Below, piece by piece: positions 5,004-9,341 of a stretch of 9,341 bases of DNA. A program made the position numbers and the translations under genes. This DNA comes from DAIRET01 sp036795455. Its GTDB lineage: Bacteria; Bacteroidota; Ignavibacteria; Ignavibacteriales; Ignavibacteriaceae. Within the stretch, counting starts at the first letter, position 1; each line of letters begins with the position of its first letter. The stretch lies in NCBI GenBank assembly GCA_036795455.1, contig DAIRET010000112.1:1-9341 (forward strand), given 5' to 3'. The notes under the pieces are model-generated. The model had not been told where the DNA came from and did no database searches. It saw only the letters and a list, made by a program, of their open reading frames with translations.

Positions 5004-6006
5004 TAAAAGAGAGAGCAACTATTTTATCGATTAATTCTTCAAATGAAATTCCGGCAGCTTTTGCCATTTTGGGCAGCAGACTTGTCGAAGTCATTCCGGG
5101 TAAAGTATTCAGTTCAAAACAATAAAACTTTTTACCGGGGGTAAGTTTGAAATCAACTCTTGCGTATCCTTTACAACCCAATGAATTATAGACGAGAACG
5201 GATTCTCTCTGTAATTCTAAAAAGATTTCTTCCGGGATTGGAGCGGGAACAATATATTCACTCATACCAGAAGTATATTTACACTCGTAATCATACAGCT
5301 CGTGTTTCGGTTTTATTTCAAGAACGGGAAGCGGTTTACCGTCAATTATTCCTACTGTTAATTCTCTGCCGGGAACAAATGTTTCGATGATTGCGGTATC
5401 CGAATATTTAAATGCGTTCTTCAGAGCATCTTCGATTTCATTCTCAATACTGCAAATTGTCAGTCCGAAAGTGGAACCCTGATCATTCGGCTTTACAACG
5501 GCAGGAAACCCGAATGATGATTTTATCCTGCTCATTACATCTTCAATTTTATATTTGAATTCCGTTACCGTAAAACCATCGTGAACCGAAATACCGTTTT
5601 GTCTGAAAATAGTTTTCGACATCATTTTGTCCATAGCAAGTGCGCTTGCAAGAACGCCTGAGCCTGTGTATTTAATTCCGCGCATTTCAAGAAGTGATTG
5701 CAGAGTTCCGTCTTCACCCCACTTTCCATGCAGCCCAATAAAAGCAAGATTAACTTCATCAAACAGTGGTAAATTTATTGCGTCAATGTAATTCCTTTGG
5801 TTTACAGGATGAAAATCATTTGATGTAAAATAATCTTCAACGTTATCAAGTTGATTAACTCCATAAGCCGGGTCAATTACAACTACTTTATAACCTAATT
5901 TGATAAGAGCCTTATAAATTGAGGCTCCCGACATTTTTGAAACGGGTCTCTCAGGGGATGCTCCTCCCACTAACAACCCGATTACCAATTCTTCTTTATT
6001 TAACAT
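4993..6006 (-). CDS. ddl: D-alanine--D-alanine ligase
   Basis: A 337-residue ATP-grasp enzyme that joins two D-Ala for the peptidoglycan stem peptide in the cytoplasm. GGASPERPVSKMSG (14-27) carries the conserved substrate-binding Glu (E19). HGKWGEDGTLQ (93-103) and YTGSGVLASALAMDK (113-127) are typical, as are VVKPNDQGSTFG (170-181) in the ATP-binding region, IIETFVPGRELTV (206-218), the omega-loop segment YDYECKY (238-244) and the metal-binding end ARVDF...FELNTLPGMT (282-306). The YDYxxKY segment is that of D-Ala-D-Ala ligases, with no sign of the D-lactate or D-serine variants. The ATG is 15 bp after the aldolase stop, and the end overlaps ftsB. Ddl normally sits in mur/fts clusters; here only ftsB/divIC accompanies it. 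Confidence 0.96.
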   Translation of the reverse strand: MLNKEELVIGLLVGGASPERPVSKMSGASIYKALIKLGYKVVVIDPAYGVNQLDNVEDYFTSNDFHPVNQRNYIDAINLPLFDEVNLAFIGLHGKWGEDGTLQSLLEMRGIKYTGSGVLASALAMDKMMSKTIFRQNGISVHDGFTVTEFKYKIEDVMSRIKSSFGFPAVVKPNDQGSTFGLTICSIENEIEDALKNAFKYSDTAIIETFVPGRELTVGIIDGKPLPVLEIKPKHELYDYECKYTSGMSEYIVPAPIPEEIFLELQRESVLVYNSLGCKGYARVDFKLTPGKKFYCFELNTLPGMTSTSLLPKMAKAAGISFEELIDKIVALSFNGR

Positions 6007-6021
6007 TCTGATATTCTTTAT

Positions 6022-6681
6022 TTAAATGTACATGTTTCTTTTATCTAACTTAATCCCGTAAGATTTTTCTGCAAGGGAGTAGAGTTCTTTTAATTTTTCG
6101 TTCGTAATTCTTTCAATTTTGCCGATTTGATTCATCAAGAAAATCGATTTTGCGTAATGTTCAAGTTTTTCCATTCTATAAAAAGCTTCTTTCAAGTTTT
6201 TACCGAATGCAACTGCACCGTGATTTTTTAATAAGAAGACATTCGCAAATTCAATATAAGGAAGCATGCTTTCTACTAATCCGGGTGTTGACGGTGTTGC
6301 ATATTCACACAGCGGAACTCTACCGAGCGATAAAACTATTTCGGGGAATACAGGAATATCCAAAGATAATCCGGCTGTAGCGCATGATGTTGCATAAACC
6401 GGGTGGCAATGAACAACCGCCTTTACGTCTTCACGTTTTTTATAGGCTTCGATGTGAATTTTTACTTCGGTGGAGATTTTCCCTTTTCCGTAAACCGGGT
6501 TTCCGTTGAAATCACTTGCAAGGATATCATCTTCGGTTACATCTCCTTTTGATATTGCAGAGCGTGTAATTAAAACAACATTCTCCGAAAATCTGATGGA
6601 GAGATTTCCATCGGTTCCTGCAACAAAACCTTTTTCATATACTTTATGACAGTATCTAACTAACTCTTTACGGAATAACAT
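6022..6681 (-). CDS. Class II aldolase/adducin family protein (fuculose-phosphate aldolase-like)
   Basis: A 219-residue zinc-dependent class II aldolase of the AraD/FucA/RhaD type. The phosphate-binding GTDGNLSIR is at 22-30 and SAISKGD at 41-47. The catalytic Glu position is E72 in STEVKIH. The zinc ligands match H91 and H93 in HCHPVYATS and H154 in KNHGAVAFG. The length fits L-fuculose-1-phosphate aldolase and relatives (about 215 residues), but relatives also include ribulose-phosphate epimerases and methylthioribulose-phosphate dehydratase, so the substrate is not assignable. The start overlaps the end of the Gfo/Idh/MocA gene by 22 nt, suggesting the two are co-translated and perhaps act on one carbohydrate. 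Confidence 0.88.
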   Translation of the reverse strand: MLFRKELVRYCHKVYEKGFVAGTDGNLSIRFSENVVLITRSAISKGDVTEDDILASDFNGNPVYGKGKISTEVKIHIEAYKKREDVKAVVHCHPVYATSCATAGLSLDIPVFPEIVLSLGRVPLCEYATPSTPGLVESMLPYIEFANVFLLKNHGAVAFGKNLKEAFYRMEKLEHYAKSIFLMNQIGKIERITNEKLKELYSLAEKSYGIKLDKRNMYI

Positions 6682-7664
6682 TTCTGTTCGAATTCTTCCA
6701 TCAATTTTAAATTAATGTAACCATCATAACCCGTAACTTCCGGCGTTGTATTATGCAAGAAAGATTTACTCACACTTTTAAGAAGGCGTAATTGTTTATT
6801 CCCTCTTTTCCTAAATGCTTTCTTCGCTTCACCATCAAGTAATATTGTCATCTTTGCTGAAGAAAGGAATCTGCCGGCAATCAAGTTATCAATACTTAGC
6901 GAGCCTTTACTTCCTACAATTTCAATCCGGTTAAATGCTCTTGGTACGCTATAAGCGACATTAAAATAGCCGTAGCTGCCTTTATCAAATTTGATCATCC
7001 CCGCTGCATAATCTTCAACTTCGGTTTTGTAAACAACGTTATCTATTACTCCATCAATTGAAGAGATTTCACCGATTAGATAGCGGAATAAATCTATAAT
7101 ATGAGTTCCGAGATCCCTTATCGCTCCTCCGCCGCTTTCTTCTCTATTATACCTGAAGTTATCTCCCGGAGGCAGGTTGATACAAAATTGCCCGTTAATT
7201 GAAATAATTTTCCCGAGCAGCATTGAATCAATTATCTCTTTTACTTTTATAGTAAGAGGATGAAATCTATAAACATAATTAACAGCCGCCTGAATTTTAT
7301 TTTCTTTTGCGACTTCGATAATCTCTTTTGCCTGGTCTGAAGTGATTGCCATCGGTTTATCGATTAAAATATGTTTTCCTGCTTTTGCTGCTAATACAGC
7401 CTGTTCATAATGATCGGAGTTGATACTGCCTATATAAACCGCATCAATACCCGAATTAAGGAAGTCGTCATAATTTCCATAATGGTTTTGAATTGCATAT
7501 TTATCTGCAATCGATTTTGCCCGTTTAATATCTCCGCTGTAAACAGACAATAGTTTAGTCCTCCGCATATTAATAAGCGTTGGTATCATAGTCATTTCGG
7601 AGAACCTTCCCAAACCTGCAACGCCCCATTTTAACTTCATCAAATTTCTTTTCAACTTAAGCAT
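6660..7664 (-). CDS. Gfo/Idh/MocA family NAD(P)-dependent oxidoreductase
   Basis: A 334-residue two-domain dehydrogenase. The N-terminal Rossmann fold begins GVAGLGRFSE (14-23), and the signature IDKPMA (101-106) carries the conserved Lys K103. The C-terminal domain has GGGAIRDLGTHIIDL (178-192), whose D184 and H188 match the usual substrate-site pair. The family oxidises or reduces sugars, sugar acids, inositols or related polyols; the substrate cannot be deduced. I kept the ATG at 7664 because AGGA lies 6 nt upstream (7671-7674) and the gap to metF is then only 11 bp. An ATG 8 codons later (7640) gives the neater family N-terminus MKLKWGVAG but lacks a ribosome binding site. The overlap with the downstream aldolase gene suggests a two-enzyme unit. 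Confidence 0.9.
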   Translation of the reverse strand: MLKLKRNLMKLKWGVAGLGRFSEMTMIPTLINMRRTKLLSVYSGDIKRAKSIADKYAIQNHYGNYDDFLNSGIDAVYIGSINSDHYEQAVLAAKAGKHILIDKPMAITSDQAKEIIEVAKENKIQAAVNYVYRFHPLTIKVKEIIDSMLLGKIISINGQFCINLPPGDNFRYNREESGGGAIRDLGTHIIDLFRYLIGEISSIDGVIDNVVYKTEVEDYAAGMIKFDKGSYGYFNVAYSVPRAFNRIEIVGSKGSLSIDNLIAGRFLSSAKMTILLDGEAKKAFRKRGNKQLRLLKSVSKSFLHNTTPEVTGYDGYINLKLMEEFEQKCYSVKS

Positions 7665-7675
7665 TTTCTATCCTG

Positions 7676-8629
7676 CTAAAAAAGGTTTAACTTCTTCATT
7701 AAAAGATTAATCGGTTTTGCATTCTGCATCACGTAAAAATGAATACAAGGCACATTTTTATTAATAAGGTCTTCCACCTGCTTTGCCGCCCAATTCACAC
7801 CGATTTCAAGGACGTGTTCAGGTCTTGCTTCCATTACTTCCCCGGCAAGTTCATCCGGTATATTTATAAAAAAATTCTTCGGAATATTAGTAAGATGCGG
7901 TTTAATTGTGAGAACCTTCAAGCCCGGAATAATAGGAACATCAATTCCTTCGCTGCGGCATGAATTCACATAGTCGAAGTAGTTTTTATTCTCAAAGAAC
8001 ATTTGAGTAACTATGTATTCAGCACCGGCTTCGATTTTTTGTTTTGTGTTGCGGATATCAATTTTAAGATTCGGGGCTTCAAAATGTTTTTCGGGATAAC
8101 CGGCAACACCCATGCAAAAATTAGTTGCTTTTGCGTCCAGTAGGTTATCTTCAAGATATTTTCCGTTATTCATTGCAGTAACCTGTTTAACGAGGTCAAA
8201 TGCGTGCCTGTTTGCGCTTCTTCCGGCGGGTATCGGTTTTGTATAACCGCTCTCATCGCCGCGAATAGTAAGCAGGTTTTCAATTCCGAGGTAATTCAAT
8301 TCGATCAAAAAGTCTTCAGTTTCTTCCCTTGTAAAATTTCTACACAAAACATGGGGCACTGCATCAATATTGAATTTATTCTGAATTAATGCGCAAATTC
8401 CAAGCGTCCCGGGTCTTTTTCTTACTACCCTTTTATTAATACCGCTTACGGTTTCCTCATAAATAACTTCAGCGGGGTGGCTTGTAATATCGATAAATGG
8501 GGGGCGAAACTTAGCCAGGTCTTCAATAATTTCGAGTATGCTTTTGATGTCTCCTCCTCTTTTGGGAGGAATAATCTCGAAACTAATAACCGGTTCTTTT
8601 GCCCGTGATAAATGTTCTGTTACTTTCAT
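7676..8629 (-). CDS. metF: 5,10-methylenetetrahydrofolate reductase MetF
   Basis: A 317-residue FAD-dependent TIM-barrel enzyme reducing methylene-THF to methyl-THF for methionine synthesis. SFEIIPPK (16-23) contains the catalytic Glu (E18). DAVPHVLC (89-96), TIRGDES (121-127, with the conserved flavin-contacting Asp D125), FCMGVAGYPEKH (171-182), AGAEYIVTQMFF (201-212, with the conserved substrate Gln Q209), PIIPGL (232-237) and HFYVMQ (297-302) follow in family order. The sequence MKVTEHL at the start is customary for Bacteroidota-type MetF, so I prefer ATG 8629 over the 23-codon longer reading from 8698. GGAG lies 3 nt before it, closer than usual. It is the first gene of the minus-strand cluster and divergent from mnmA. 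Confidence 0.95.
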   Translation of the reverse strand: MKVTEHLSRAKEPVISFEIIPPKRGGDIKSILEIIEDLAKFRPPFIDITSHPAEVIYEETVSGINKRVVRKRPGTLGICALIQNKFNIDAVPHVLCRNFTREETEDFLIELNYLGIENLLTIRGDESGYTKPIPAGRSANRHAFDLVKQVTAMNNGKYLEDNLLDAKATNFCMGVAGYPEKHFEAPNLKIDIRNTKQKIEAGAEYIVTQMFFENKNYFDYVNSCRSEGIDVPIIPGLKVLTIKPHLTNIPKNFFINIPDELAGEVMEARPEHVLEIGVNWAAKQVEDLINKNVPCIHFYVMQNAKPINLLMKKLNLF

Positions 8630-8649
8630 AATCTCCAAAATTTTATATT

Positions 8650-8657
8650 CAAATTTA
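8650..8657 (-). promoter_or_regulatory. Putative TAnnTTTG -7 element for the metF-rarA cluster
   Basis: On the minus strand this reads TAAATTTG, an exact match to TAnnTTTG, about 20 nt before the metF ATG at 8629. The implied transcript leader is about 14 nt. No clear -33 element is seen. If real, it also makes the longer metF reading from 8698 impossible. On the opposite strand mnmA has only imperfect candidates (TATCTTG at 8744-8750). No riboswitch-like structure is visible in this 142-bp divergent region. Confidence 0.35.
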
Positions 8658-8771
8658 ATACATAAGAGGAATCTAAAAAGGTATTTTGAAGAAAACACAC
8701 CTTATATTTCCGATTATCTGTTTACAATTTGTTAGTATAAAACTATCTTGCAAACAAAAAAATAAGAATTA

Positions 8772-9341
8772 ATGAAAGTCGCAGTACTATTAAGCGGCGG
8801 AGTTGACAGCTCCGTTGCATTACGTTTATTAAAAGAAGAAGGGCATGATTTAACTGCTTTCTATCTAAAAATTTGGCTGCAGGATGAGTTCTCTTTCCTT
8901 GGCGATTGCCCCTGGGAAGATGACCTCCTTTTTGCACGCCAGGTATGTGAACAAGCCGGTGTTCCGCTCGAAGTCCTTCCTTTGCAAACTGAATACTGGG
9001 ACACAGTCGTCTCTTATACAATCGCAGAAATAAAAGCTGGAAGAACTCCAAACCCGGACATTTTTTGCAACAAGTTAATTAAGTTCGGACAGTTTTATGA
9101 TAAGATTGACACTTCATTTGAGAAAGTTGCATCGGGGCATTATGCAAATGTTGTATTTGAAGCGGATAAGTATCATTTGAAAAAATCTCCCGACCCGGTA
9201 AAAGACCAGACATATTTTTTAGCTTACCTTACACAGCAGCAATTGTCGAGAGCATCTTTTCCAATCGGTAAATACAACAAAAAGCAAATCCGTGAACTTG
9301 CTCAAAAGTAGACCTTGCCAATAAAAAAAGAAAAGACAGCC
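8772..9341 (+). pseudogene. mnmA: tRNA-specific 2-thiouridylase MnmA, apparent frameshift at about 9304-9308, C-terminus off the right edge
   Basis: MnmA thiolates U34 of the tRNAs for Lys, Glu and Gln. The first frame gives 179 residues. The PP-loop SGGVDSS is at 8-14, GRTPNPDIFCNKLIKFG (90-106) contains the catalytic Cys C99, then come ASGHYAN (120-126) and KDQTYFLAYL (144-153). The insert around FLGDCPWEDDLLFA recalls plastid- and Chlamydia-type MnmA proteins. The frame ends in TAG at 9309-9311, far short of the family's roughly 350-370 residues. Shifting frame by one base from 9308 restores VDLANKKRKDS to the window end, exactly what should precede the DSQGICF motif. One A appears to be missing from the run at 9304-9307. 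This may be a real mutation or an assembly error near a contig end; I cannot tell which. The second catalytic Cys lies outside the window. Confidence 0.85.

Noticed and set aside
8630..8698. Longer MetF N-terminus starting at 8698
   Set aside because: The extra 23 residues are absent from the usual MetF start MKVTEHL, GGAG lies before 8629, and a candidate promoter falls inside the extension.
8743..9051. Antisense open frame opposite mnmA
   Set aside because: It is the shadow of a strongly conserved coding frame, with no recognisable domain.
9304..9311. Programmed frameshift in mnmA
   Set aside because: There is no classical slippery heptamer or downstream structure in view, and MnmA is not known to use frameshifting; mutation or sequence error is simpler.

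Overview
The window is a draft-assembly contig segment (it contains one run of exactly 100 N) of AT-rich bacterial chromosome. The TrmB, MetF and DivIC/FtsB-like proteins look like FCB-group versions, and TAnnTTTG -7 promoter elements precede several genes. Together these point to a Bacteroidota/Ignavibacteriota-type organism, with Ignavibacteriota my best guess. This is inference from protein style and promoter motifs; no marker gene settles it.

Layout. (1) 1-1597, minus: the N-terminal 532 residues of a secreted family-10-like glycoside hydrolase (GHL10), running off the left edge. (2) 1724-2368, minus: trmB, tRNA m7G46 methyltransferase. (3) 2519-3347, plus: an unusual tRNA-Ser(UGA) locus. 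A promoter element is followed by tandem 87-bp copies of a decayed 5' half of tRNA-Ser (with the assembly gap inside), then one intact tRNA-Ser(UGA), its terminator, a small GIY-YIG nuclease gene, a decayed 3' half of the same tRNA, and a second terminator-like hairpin. (4) 3414-8629, minus: a tight six-gene cluster metF > Gfo/Idh oxidoreductase > class II aldolase > ddl > ftsB/divIC-like > rarA, whose junctions are overlaps or gaps of 0-15 bp, so probably one transcript. (5) 8772-end, plus: mnmA (tRNA 2-thiouridylase), divergent from metF, interrupted by an apparent one-base deletion and then running off the right edge.

How the genes fit together. The six-gene cluster combines one-carbon metabolism (MetF), a probable two-gene sugar or sugar-phosphate module (oxidoreductase plus aldolase), peptidoglycan precursor synthesis (Ddl), the divisome (FtsB/DivIC) and replication-fork maintenance (RarA). 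It reads as a mixed housekeeping operon rather than one pathway. TrmB and MnmA both modify tRNA but flank unrelated genes.

The part worth a second look is 2519-3347. The 5' and 3' tRNA-Ser fragments are identical to the intact gene in every base they share, yet each loop carries an insertion: 18 nt in the D loop, 5 nt in the anticodon loop and 18 nt in the T loop. The two 18-nt inserts have the same hairpin plan (CGAAG-4 nt-CTTYG) and the same insertion context, GGTT(C)|GAAT. One reading is that an older tRNA-Ser gene was split in its variable arm by a cassette carrying a replacement tRNA-Ser plus a GIY-YIG nuclease.
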